Assembly (NCBI GenBank): GCA_937892215.1 | Contig: CALAVE010000001.1 | Span: 1-11,386 of the forward strand | DNA length: 11,386 nucleotides | Origin: an uncultured Porphyromonadaceae bacterium | Lineage (GTDB): Bacteria; Bacteroidota; Bacteroidia; Bacteroidales; Muribaculaceae | Direction of reading: 5' to 3' | In this document: one piece after another, positions 1 through 6,880 of the stretch | Layout: every line of letters begins with the position of its first letter | How positions within the stretch are numbered: position 1 is the first letter of the stretch | The notes under the pieces: model-generated | What the model was told of the DNA's origin: nothing | Seen by the model: only the letters and a program-made list of their open reading frames with translations | The model's database searches: none | Position numbers and translations under genes: made by a program

Positions 1-2
1 GC

Positions 3-1493
3 GTTAGCCCCGACACCCTCGACGACGAGAACCGCGCCTACCACGCGCTGCTGCTAACACAGGCGCAGTTCCGCAACAATATTTATCCCGATACTGACAC
101 AATAATCAACCGCGCGCTCGACTTCTACGCCGACAACCATAACCGCGAACGCCTCACACGCAGCCTATTCTATAAAGGTTGCTTTACAAAGAATAAACAT
201 AATTATTTAGATGCCATGAGTTATCTGCTTCTTGCAGAGGACAACTGTGACAGCACAGATTATAGGATGATTGGCATGATAAACTTGCATATGGGCGATA
301 CCTATCTCTTAAGATACATGAGTGGCATAATACCGATTGAAAAATATAGAAAGTCATTGAAATGTTTTGAAATCCTAAGAGATAGCTCCAAAATGTGTCT
401 ATGCTATGGTATGCTTGGTGGGCTTTACAGAATGGCAGACAAAGTTAATGCAGTAAAATTTTTATCTAAGGCGATTGAAATTGCTGAGACGATAAAAGAT
501 ACCAAAAAAGTTCTGAATTACTCTGAATATTTGATGCGACACTATTTGGTTATAAAAGATATAGAACAAGCGAATCGAGTTAAGAATATTTATTTGAGTA
601 AATACGGTTCTTTGAATCCTGATTTAGCGCTTGACCTCTCCTATCTTTATGCTATGAAGTATATGCCGGACTCAAGTAGCTACTATATAAAAGTCATCAA
701 TGGACTAACTCTTGATGACAAGCAGAAGCTTATGGCCATTAAAGCTAATTCAGCCCTTCAAGCGGCAAAAGGCAATTATAAAGAGGCTATGAGGCTAAGT
801 GAACAATTTAGTTACATAAGCGATTCACTTTCGCATAATAATGACAAATTGGCTATTGCTAACATGGAATTTGAGAGAGCCAATCAGCGAAAAGAGGAAC
901 TGACTTCACAATTACAAGTATCACGTAATGTTAACGTTAGTATAATGCTGATTTGCTTGGTTGCAATAGTTTCTGTAATACTAACGGTTTTTCTTTATCG
1001 CCGTCAGCGGAATATTGTTGCAAGCAATAGAGAACTCTATCGGCAATTATCAAAAGAGAAAATTAATGAGCACAAAGAACTGTCTGAACTATTAGCAAAT
1101 AATAACGACCTTAAATTAATTTTTGAACGATACCTAACGTTTATTCGAACTTTAGTAAATATCTGTACGGTATTGCCTGAAAAACATGGTCTTGAAATAA
1201 TCAGGAAAGCTATAAATCCCGAGATTAGCTCCGAATTAGTGTCTGGCTTGGTTCAGTTCGTAAATATGCAGAACGATAATATACTCAACAAACTTTCAAG
1301 TCGATATCCAAAGATTAGCAAGCAGCAAATAGGTTTTATCTGTTTGACTGCACTTGATTTCTCCGATGCAGAAATAGCACTGATTTTGGGGTATAGTACA
1401 AGTTCTATAAGGGTTTTACGAAGAAGGCTTGAAAAAAAGTTGGATTTTGATGGGAAATTCAAAGAATTGCTGAAAAATCAAGGCGCAGTGTAA
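3..1493 (+). CDS. TPR-type membrane regulator with C-terminal helix-turn-helix (5' partial)
   Basis: The reading frame is open from the left edge (codons from base 3), so this is the 3' part of a longer gene. The ATG at 216 is internal: the 71 codons before it are in frame, stop-free and read as helical repeat sequence. Counting from 216, residues 1-210 are helical TPR-like repeats, 210-237 are charged and coiled-coil-like, 240-262 form one hydrophobic membrane helix followed by RRQR, and a second helical linker leads to a LuxR/sigma-70-region-4-like helix-turn-helix at about 368-409 (DAEIALILGYSTSSIRVLRR). This architecture is common in Bacteroidetes, where such proteins are thought to sense in the periplasm and bind DNA in the cytoplasm. 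The target is unknown; the TGTAACA boxes just downstream are candidates. GC falls from about 56% (1-180) to about 35-40% afterwards. The family is fairly sure, the function inferred. Confidence 0.8.
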   Translation, partial: VSPDTLDDENRAYHALLLTQAQFRNNIYPDTDTIINRALDFYADNHNRERLTRSLFYKGCFTKNKHNYLDAMSYLLLAEDNCDSTDYRMIGMINLHMGDTYLLRYMSGIIPIEKYRKSLKCFEILRDSSKMCLCYGMLGGLYRMADKVNAVKFLSKAIEIAETIKDTKKVLNYSEYLMRHYLVIKDIEQANRVKNIYLSKYGSLNPDLALDLSYLYAMKYMPDSSSYYIKVINGLTLDDKQKLMAIKANSALQAAKGNYKEAMRLSEQFSYISDSLSHNNDKLAIANMEFERANQRKEELTSQLQVSRNVNVSIMLICLVAIVSVILTVFLYRRQRNIVASNRELYRQLSKEKINEHKELSELLANNNDLKLIFERYLTFIRTLVNICTVLPEKHGLEIIRKAINPEISSELVSGLVQFVNMQNDNILNKLSSRYPKISKQQIGFICLTALDFSDAEIALILGYSTSSIRVLRRRLEKKLDFDGKFKELLKNQGAV

Positions 1494-1506
1494 TGCACGA
1501 TTGAGC

Positions 1507-1577
1507 TGTAACATTGCTGTAACACAAATTTTTTTGCAACGCGCTGAATACCATCAGCTTGCAGGGCGATTGTAACA
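1507..1577 (+). promoter_or_regulatory. Three TGTAACA boxes, possible operator
   Basis: The heptamer TGTAACA occurs at 1507-1513, 1518-1524 and 1571-1577. The first two start 11 bp apart, about one helical turn. The first and third extend to the identical decamer TGTAACATTG. They lie between the end of the HTH regulator and the promoter of the small secreted protein. Repeated same-strand half-sites here fit an activator or repressor site; binding by the neighbouring regulator is inference. Confidence 0.45.
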
Positions 1578-1598
1578 TTGTGTTTCACCGCTTTTTTG

Positions 1599-1629
1599 TT
1601 GTCTGTCGCTATAATTGTTTATAACTTTG
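1599..1629 (+). promoter_or_regulatory. Bacteroidetes-type promoter for the small secreted protein
   Basis: TAACTTTG at 1622-1629 matches the TAnnTTTG -7 element exactly. A TTG at 1599-1601 lies 20 bp upstream as the -33 element, with a TTTG at 1595-1598 as alternative. Transcription would start near 1636, so the in-frame TTG at 1615 cannot be the translation start. This supports ATG 1669. Confidence 0.6.
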
Positions 1630-1668
1630 CCAAACAAAAATAACGGCAATTATATATTAAAAAAAGCT

Positions 1669-2022
1669 ATGGGTAGGCATTCAATTTCAGTAGCAATATT
1701 TATGCTTTTCGCTCTTAGGGTAATGGCTGATTCGGGGGTAATCTTAGTTCCGACTTCATCAGACCATGATATAAGTATGTTTGTCCCAACGTTAATATAC
1801 AATGAAGATTCACAGGAGTTTACGATTGACTTCGGTGAGGTGGACGAGATTAGCAGTGGGCGCGTGGTAATTCATGACGACAGTGATGGCTATCAGGTGA
1901 AGAACTTCCTCGTGACACCGGCCTGCCATGAGTTCACCTTCACCTGCCCCCTGCAAGGCACGCTATACATCACCATTACCACCCCTCACGGCGACACCTA
2001 CGCCGGTGCCACAGAAAACTAA
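1669..2022 (+). CDS. Small secreted beta-rich protein, DUF3244-like
   Basis: The product is 117 aa. A signal peptide is visible (MGRHSIS, then a hydrophobic stretch ending VMA, with cleavage near residue 20). The mature part of about 97 residues alternates hydrophobic and polar positions, as in a small beta-sandwich: FVPTLIYNEDSQEFTIDF, then VVIHDDSDG, then LYITITTPHGDTYAG. The ending 'G-x-Y/L-x-I-x-I-x-(T/P)-x-G-x-x-Y-x-G' resembles DUF3244 proteins of Bacteroides, which have an Ig-like fold. I assign this from memory, so it is tentative. The start was chosen because it lies about 33 nt downstream of the predicted transcription start. The first half is AT-rich and the part after about 1840 is clearly richer in GC. 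It lies upstream of a C10 protease, so an inhibitor or partner role is possible but unproven. Confidence 0.65.
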   Translation: MGRHSISVAIFMLFALRVMADSGVILVPTSSDHDISMFVPTLIYNEDSQEFTIDFGEVDEISSGRVVIHDDSDGYQVKNFLVTPACHEFTFTCPLQGTLYITITTPHGDTYAGATEN

Positions 2023-2082
2023 TAAATCAGCTTGTAATAAGCCGATTAACCAATAATTAACTGATTAAAAACAACTAAAGAG

Positions 2083-2157
2083 ATGAAGAAGTCATTCATT
2101 CTCGCAGCCGCGTTAATCGTAGTAATCAGCGCTAATGCCTTCAATACTAAATATTAG
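2083..2157 (+). pseudogene. Orphan signal-peptide ORF (24 codons), probable truncated secreted-protein gene
   Basis: ATG at 2083, after an AT-rich leader (aactaaagag), opens a 24-codon frame starting MKKSFILAAALIVV and ending ISANAFNTKY, then TAG. It is a textbook Sec signal peptide (KK, hydrophobic core, cleavage near SANA/F) with only about four residues behind it. The body is GC-moderate, and the sequence turns AT-rich just where the frame ends, next to the C10 protease gene. The best reading is the 5' remnant of a secreted-protein gene whose remainder was replaced. A genuine micro-peptide or leader peptide is the alternative. Confidence 0.5.
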
Positions 2158-2176
2158 CAAAGCAAAATGTTTTTAC

Positions 2177-2184
2177 TAACTTTA
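2177..2184 (+). promoter_or_regulatory. Weak -7-like element before the C10 protease gene
   Basis: TAACTTTA differs from TAnnTTTG only in the last base and lies 13 bp before ATG 2197. No clear -33 TTTG is at the right distance, and the leader would be very short. The gene could instead be transcribed from the 1599-1629 promoter. Confidence 0.25.
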
Positions 2185-2196
2185 AACAAAAATAAT

Positions 2197-3672
2197 ATGC
2201 GAATAAACGATATTATTAAGAACTTAAAACTGGCGGCGTGGTTGATAATTGGAATTATGATTGTTTCGTCCTGCGCTGAACAAGACGACTTGCTTAGTAT
2301 TGACCACAAAAAGCAAGAGCAGAATTTGATTGAGAAATTGCCTTCAAGTGATTTCTGTGTTTCGCGTGAGATGGTTGACAAATATCTCCGAATCACTAAA
2401 AAACAAGAGTTGGTTAATCGGGTTGAGCCTAAAGTTGAAAATGGTGATACTCTAGCATACTATGTGGAGTTTCATCACGGATGGGCACTAATTTCAGGCG
2501 ATCAAAGATTGCCTCAGGTTCTTTCTCAATCAGAAGTTGGAACAGTTGACTGGAGTGACATGAATAATCCCGGTATCGGTGCGGTGCGAGGAATGCTGAA
2601 TTTGGTTCGCGAAACTAGATTGAGCGACAAAACGCAGAAAGATCCAGTCTGGGAAATTCTTGCACCGAAACCCGAAACTGCTAAGGAACGGAATTTGCGG
2701 AAAGTCCCAGCACCCAGTAACCTAGTTAGGGGCGAAGGTGAAGGTATGTGGATACCGATTGACACATTAGAACTAAGTGAAGTATATACTGCGCCACGAA
2801 TTATATCTACACAATGGAGTCAAGTTAATGGATATAATGCATACACACCATACGCATATAACCTTCAGGGTAGCTTGGAACACACGCCTACAGGTTGTAT
2901 AGCTACTGCATTTGGACAAGTAATCAATTACATGAGAGGAGATAATAGTGGAAATCATCTAATACCCAGTGCTGTCACAATGCCTGAAGAAGCATATGGA
3001 GTGTTAACAGTTAATTCTTTCACTAGTGACTGGAGTATATTAAATACAACAAATGGAGCTGCAATGTTCTTGTCGTATATTGGCAAGAGAATGAATTTTA
3101 TATACGAATTACTGGGCTCAGCTCCTGAAAATTTTATCCAAGAACCTGTTTCTCTGCTAAATTATTATGGAATATCTGTCCAAAAACAAAATAATTATGA
3201 TTATAATACAGTGAGAGGTAATGTGTCAAATGGAATGCCAGTATTAATATATGCACGGGAAACTGATAATCCTCAAACTTTCGGGCATGCATTCATAATT
3301 GATGGCTATAAAGAAGAGACTAGTAAAATGGTTATTCGGTATGTTTGGGACCCTTTTTATCAATTAACAGAATGGGATGTTTCTTTTGGCGAGGGTTGGC
3401 GTTTTATATCTCCCGCAACAGGGACGGGGAAAGAAGTTGAAGGTGATTATAGCACCTATGCGCAGATGGATTTCGTCATAAGTCCTATCAGGACCGTAAG
3501 GTCATTTGCAATGAATTGGGGCTGGGGCGGTGTCAGTGATAATATATATCATGTTGCCTATTATGACAACGGAACAACACAGACCACGTATAATCCATAT
3601 TGGACTTCTTTGTATGGTACTTATAGGTGCGTTTACCAAATGTATTATAATTTCTTTTTACAACAAAGCTAA
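2197..3672 (+). CDS. C10 (streptopain-like) cysteine protease, lipoprotein
   Basis: The product is 491 aa. I chose ATG 2197 because it places a lipoprotein signal directly at the N terminus: hydrophobic core, then MIVSSC with the lipidated Cys26. Residues of about 60-130 look like the Spi-type propeptide (YYVEFHHGWALISGDQRLP, then NPGIG). The catalytic domain starts near residue 195. It carries Cys234 in TPTGCIATAFGQ, His364 in GHAFIIDGY and the Asn440/Trp441 pair in NWGWGG, in the order expected for the SpeB / PrtT / Bacteroides Bfp family, so an active thiol protease is expected. Membrane anchoring suggests surface or periplasmic cleavage of host or dietary proteins; the substrate is unknown. 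The gene is AT-rich compared with lepB, suggesting transfer. The OM protein gene follows after 41 bp and may be co-transcribed. Confidence 0.88.
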   Translation: MRINDIIKNLKLAAWLIIGIMIVSSCAEQDDLLSIDHKKQEQNLIEKLPSSDFCVSREMVDKYLRITKKQELVNRVEPKVENGDTLAYYVEFHHGWALISGDQRLPQVLSQSEVGTVDWSDMNNPGIGAVRGMLNLVRETRLSDKTQKDPVWEILAPKPETAKERNLRKVPAPSNLVRGEGEGMWIPIDTLELSEVYTAPRIISTQWSQVNGYNAYTPYAYNLQGSLEHTPTGCIATAFGQVINYMRGDNSGNHLIPSAVTMPEEAYGVLTVNSFTSDWSILNTTNGAAMFLSYIGKRMNFIYELLGSAPENFIQEPVSLLNYYGISVQKQNNYDYNTVRGNVSNGMPVLIYARETDNPQTFGHAFIIDGYKEETSKMVIRYVWDPFYQLTEWDVSFGEGWRFISPATGTGKEVEGDYSTYAQMDFVISPIRTVRSFAMNWGWGGVSDNIYHVAYYDNGTTQTTYNPYWTSLYGTYRCVYQMYYNFFLQQS

Positions 3673-3713
3673 AATAAGTTTTCATGCTTCTTTATTTTGA
3701 TATGATACAAATT

Positions 3714-4358
3714 ATGAGACAGATTTTGATATTATTGGTGTTGGTGCTTGGCATTTCGGCCACGGCGCAGAGCATTGTTTTTCCCCGCAACTCTCTCACG
3801 GTGAAAGCGGGCATGAACTTATCCAAGACGATTGCTACAGGTGAAGATGAAACACAAGCGGAGTGGATGAAAGTGCGTCTGGGATTCATTGGTGGGCTGG
3901 AATATGAACACCGATTTAACAAATGGCTTGGAGTGTCGGCCGGTGTGATGTATTCTCAGCAGGGCTACCGATTTAAGGACATTATTCTCGGAGGACTGGC
4001 TATAGAAAACATCGAGACCCATTCTGCAGACTATCTGGCTGTGCCCATAGCAGCAAAATTTCATTTGTGGAAGGGGCTGTCATTAGGGACTGGAATTCAG
4101 CCTGAATTCAAAGTTAAGGCAAAAGATAAAGGGGTGAGGGGCGTTCAACTTGTGCTTCCTCTCTTGTGTTCGTATGAATATTGCAATTTTGTGTTTGAGG
4201 CACGTTACGTAGTGGGTGTGTCACGGAAATGCAAGATAACAGAATCGGCTCCCACTTTTGTACCAGGTGGGCCATCTGGAGAAATAGTGCCAAAGACATT
4301 CTATTTTAATAGAAGTAATGTGCTTAGCCTAACGGTGGGTTACCACTTTGGCCTCTAA
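3714..4358 (+). CDS. Outer-membrane beta-barrel (porin-family / PorT-like) protein
   Basis: The product is 214 aa from ATG 3714. ATGs at 3684 and 3702 are in frame, but only 3714 puts a basic residue and a hydrophobic core at the front (MRQILILLVLVLG, cleavage near ATA/QS). The mature part has alternating amphipathic strands with aromatic ends and glycine turns: LTVKAGMNLSKT, FIGGLEYEHRFNKWLGVSAG, YLAVPIAAKFHLWKGLSLG, then a last strand LSLTVGYHFGL. This is the pattern of small Bacteroidetes 'outer membrane beta-barrel protein' families with about eight strands. No specific transport role can be read from it. It lies 41 bp behind the protease gene and before a strong terminator, so it probably ends that transcription unit. 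GC is intermediate. Confidence 0.75.
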   Translation: MRQILILLVLVLGISATAQSIVFPRNSLTVKAGMNLSKTIATGEDETQAEWMKVRLGFIGGLEYEHRFNKWLGVSAGVMYSQQGYRFKDIILGGLAIENIETHSADYLAVPIAAKFHLWKGLSLGTGIQPEFKVKAKDKGVRGVQLVLPLLCSYEYCNFVFEARYVVGVSRKCKITESAPTFVPGGPSGEIVPKTFYFNRSNVLSLTVGYHFGL

Positions 4359-4405
4359 TCGGATAAAACAGTAGTGGTGCGTTACGGCTATTTTTGATGC
4401 CGACG

Positions 4406-4448
4406 GTGGTGGCGTGCAGGCTGAGGGGGCTGCGCGCCACCACTTTTT
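4406..4448 (+). terminator. Strong intrinsic terminator closing the protease / OM protein unit
   Basis: A 14-bp stem pairs 4406-4419 (GTGGTGGCGTGCAG) with 4430-4443 (CTGCGCGCCACCAC), with a single G-U wobble and a 10-nt loop, and TTTTT follows at 4444-4448. The T-run is on the + strand side only. Confidence 0.85.
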
Positions 4449-4501
4449 CCAAGAGGGAAGAAGCCGTCCGGGATGTTATTTTTTCTCAAAAGGGTGGGGG
4501 A

Positions 4502-4535
4502 TTTGCTGAAAATTCGTTGAAAATGATTTACTTTG
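4502..4535 (+). promoter_or_regulatory. Possible promoter for lepB-wbqC
   Basis: TTTG at 4502-4505 is followed 22 bp later by TTACTTTG at 4528-4535, one mismatch from TAnnTTTG. Some promoter is needed between the terminator and lepB, and this is the best match seen. It would give a leader of about 80 nt. Confidence 0.4.
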
Positions 4536-4619
4536 CAGAATGATTGGCACGGTATTTGCTTTATAATGACTTGCAAAGCGGCCAATTTAGGGTTTAATAA
4601 TCGAAAAATAACGCAGAAA

Positions 4620-6089
4620 ATGGATATACTCAAGGCAGATAAAACCACTGAGACAAGTGTGGTGAAAAAGGAGGAAAAGAAGAAGGCTGAGGAAGGTGAA
4701 TTGCAGCATGGCGGACTTGTGGAGCGGCTGGGACGCGTGAAGAAAACGCGCTGGATACGCTTCGCCGTGGTGTCGCTCATATTCTTCGCGTGGGTGGCAT
4801 GGCTGGGCAACTGGTGGGTGGCCCTGGCATGGTTTCTGCTGGCCGACATCTATCTGACGCAGTTCATCCCCTGGACGTGGTGGCGTCACAGCAAGAGCGC
4901 GGTGGTGCGCACCGTGATGGGGTGGGTGGATGCCATAGTCTATGCCGTGGTGCTGGTGTATTTCCTGTTCCTGTTTGTGGGGCAGAACTATCAGATACCG
5001 TCGTCATCGCTTGAGAAGACGCTGCTCACCGGAGACTTCCTGTGGGTGAACAAGATGGTGTATGGGCCGCGCGTTCCACAGACACCGCTGCACTTCCCGC
5101 TGACTCAGAACACCCTGCCGTGGCTCAACTGCAAGTCCTACATTGAGAAACCGCAACTGGAGTACCATCGCCTCAAGGGCTTCCGCAACGTGGAGCGTGG
5201 CGACATTGTGGTGTTCAATTTCCCTGCCGGCGACACGGTGGCCACCAAGTGTCCGAACCCCGACTACTACACACTGTGTTACGAGCGTGGAGCGGTGGAA
5301 GTGAAAGGCAACAAGGCTCTGTATGGCGACATTATCTACCGTCCGGTGGATCGACGAGACAATTACGTGAAACGGTGCGTGGGCCTGCCGGGTGAGACAC
5401 TTTCCATCAAGAACGGAGTAATCGTAATCAACGGCGAGCCGCAGCCGCAGCCCGAGAATGTGCAGTTCTTCTACTGGGTGCAGACCGACGGCACCGGAAT
5501 CACCATGGAGATGTTTGAACAACTGGGCATCAACGTGGAAGACCGTCATCTGGTGCAGGACGGCGCGGTGGCGGGCGGCCTGAACTATGTGCTACCGCTG
5601 ACCGACGCCATGCGGAAAGAACTCAAGTCCAAGCCCTGGGTGACCAGTGTGGAGCGTATGGAACCGGGCGACAACGACAGCAAGATGACATATCCGCTGG
5701 GTGTGGACTACGGCTGGACGCATCAGGACTACGGACCGGTGATAATCCCCAAGAAAGGCATGACGGTGCGGCTAAGCCCGATGAACATAGCGCTGTATGC
5801 TCGCTGCATTAAGAATTACGAAGGTAACACACTGGAGGTGAAGGACGGTAAGGCCATCATTAACGGCAAGCCGAGCGACACTTATACCTTTGGGATGGAC
5901 TATTACTGGATGATGGGCGACAACCGTGACAACTCGCTGGATTCGCGCTACTGGGGCTTTGTTCCCGAGGACCATATCGTGGGAACGCCCATGATAGTGC
6001 TTATCTCGTTCGACAAGGACAAGCCGCTGCTTGGCGGCGGAGTCAGGTGGAATCGCGTGTTCAAGAAACCCAATCCCGACAAGAAGTAA
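4620..6089 (+). CDS. lepB: Signal peptidase I
   Basis: The product is 489 aa. It cleaves Sec/Tat signal peptides at the outer face of the inner membrane, so it would process the exported proteins in this window that are not lipoproteins. ATG 4620 was chosen because the upstream in-frame extension (from 4533) is AT-rich and not protein-like. An acidic/basic N-terminal tail of about 45 residues precedes three hydrophobic helices at roughly 46-62, 64-83 and 100-121. The catalytic motifs are present: nucleophile Ser130 in IPSSSLEKTLLTGD, general-base Lys251 in NYVKRCVGLPGE, and GDNRDNSLDSRYWGFVP from about 433. About 180 residues separate the Lys and GDNRD boxes, an enlarged insert typical of Bacteroidetes enzymes; E. 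coli LepB is about 324 aa. GC is much higher than in the upstream block. wbqC follows 6 bp after the stop. Confidence 0.95.
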   Translation: MDILKADKTTETSVVKKEEKKKAEEGELQHGGLVERLGRVKKTRWIRFAVVSLIFFAWVAWLGNWWVALAWFLLADIYLTQFIPWTWWRHSKSAVVRTVMGWVDAIVYAVVLVYFLFLFVGQNYQIPSSSLEKTLLTGDFLWVNKMVYGPRVPQTPLHFPLTQNTLPWLNCKSYIEKPQLEYHRLKGFRNVERGDIVVFNFPAGDTVATKCPNPDYYTLCYERGAVEVKGNKALYGDIIYRPVDRRDNYVKRCVGLPGETLSIKNGVIVINGEPQPQPENVQFFYWVQTDGTGITMEMFEQLGINVEDRHLVQDGAVAGGLNYVLPLTDAMRKELKSKPWVTSVERMEPGDNDSKMTYPLGVDYGWTHQDYGPVIIPKKGMTVRLSPMNIALYARCIKNYEGNTLEVKDGKAIINGKPSDTYTFGMDYYWMMGDNRDNSLDSRYWGFVPEDHIVGTPMIVLISFDKDKPLLGGGVRWNRVFKKPNPDKK

Positions 6090-6095
6090 CCAGCC

Positions 6096-6764
6096 GTGCC
6101 GGTTCAGGAGAAATTCAATCAAGGGCGAAGACCGCTGATTGTGGGCAGTTGCTGTGCCGGTAGCGTGCGCTATTACGCGGCGTTGCTCACGGCGGAGCGA
6201 GTGTTGCTCGACGAAGCCGAAATCCACTTGCCGCTGCGCCATAGTCATCACCGATATCTGGTTCTGGGGCCTAATGGAGTTCAGACAATGACGGTTCCGC
6301 TGGTGGGCGAGACCAATGCGATGCCGGTGCCGATGCGCGAAGTGCGGATTTCCAATCACGGCAAGTGGCGTCACCTGCACTGGGGCGCGCTTTATTCATA
6401 TTACGGCAAGACCCCATATTTCGATTACATAGCACCTGACCTGGAGCGGATTATCGTTAACGGCCGGCAGACGTTTCTGCACGACTTCAACCAAGAGTTG
6501 CATGAGGCGATAGCGGAGTTTGCCGACTTGCCGATAGAGTTGAGACGATTGGAGGACGTGGCCGCCGAAGGAGCGGTGGATTTGCGCGGAAAAATTGCGG
6601 GGAAGAAGCCCGATGCGCTACCCATAACGGATGTGGCTTACTACCAGTTGTGGAGCAACCGTTACGGATTTGTCCCCAATCTGAGCATTCTGGACCTGGT
6701 GATGAATATGGGTCGAGAGAGCATATTCACGCTGATGCAAATGACTGGTCACCGGCCTGAGTGA
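6096..6764 (+). CDS. WbqC-family protein
   Basis: The product is 222 aa with a GTG start. The lepB stop TAA (6087-6089) lies in the same frame just upstream and leaves no other start nearby. The sequence follows the WbqC-like pattern: VRYYAALLTAERVLLDEAE near residues 23-41, then the LTVPL-like QTMTVPLVGE, then GKWRHLHWGALYSYYGKTPY and FDYIAPDLERI, with a helical C-terminal part. Members are found in O-antigen clusters and, in Bacteroidales, typically right after lepB; their biochemical role is not established. There is no signal peptide, so it is probably cytoplasmic. It is almost certainly co-transcribed and possibly translationally coupled with lepB. GC and codon use match lepB. Confidence 0.85.
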   Translation: MPVQEKFNQGRRPLIVGSCCAGSVRYYAALLTAERVLLDEAEIHLPLRHSHHRYLVLGPNGVQTMTVPLVGETNAMPVPMREVRISNHGKWRHLHWGALYSYYGKTPYFDYIAPDLERIIVNGRQTFLHDFNQELHEAIAEFADLPIELRRLEDVAAEGAVDLRGKIAGKKPDALPITDVAYYQLWSNRYGFVPNLSILDLVMNMGRESIFTLMQMTGHRPE

Positions 6765-6816
6765 TGAGGAAATGCTGAATTTTTAGGTGAAAAATTGTTA
6801 TATTTATTGAAAAGGG

Positions 6817-6848
6817 TTGCAGCAGATACGATTAAAATCGTAAATTAG
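6817..6848 (+). promoter_or_regulatory. Promoter with 14-bp palindrome for the glycine-zipper lipoprotein
   Basis: TTG at 6817-6819 and TAAATTAG at 6841-6848 (one mismatch from TAnnTTTG) are 21 bp apart. The spacer ends in the perfect inverted repeat ACGATTAAAATCGT (6828-6841), which touches the -7 element. A dimeric regulator bound there would block polymerase; that is inference. Confidence 0.45.
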
Positions 6849-6880
6849 CGGCGAAAAATTAAAATAAAACTGCGAAAATT

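Noticed and set aside
216..1493. Regulator taken as complete from ATG 216
   Set aside because: The same frame is open and protein-like back to base 3, so 216 is an internal Met.
1615..1668. TTG start at 1615 for the small secreted protein
   Set aside because: It lies upstream of the predicted transcription start, and the extension would bury the signal peptide. ATG 1669 begins it cleanly.
2025..2047. Hairpin AAATCAGCTT / AAGCCGATTA as a terminator
   Set aside because: The short A/T-rich stem has a central A-C mismatch and no T-run, too weak to call.
3693..3699. TATTTTG as a promoter for the OM protein
   Set aside because: It is one base short of the TAnnTTTG spacing and has no -33 partner.
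5004..5549. 181-aa minus-strand ORF within lepB
   Set aside because: It is a shadow of a GC-rich real gene; the plus strand carries all signal peptidase motifs, and the minus product is His/Val-rich without domain character.
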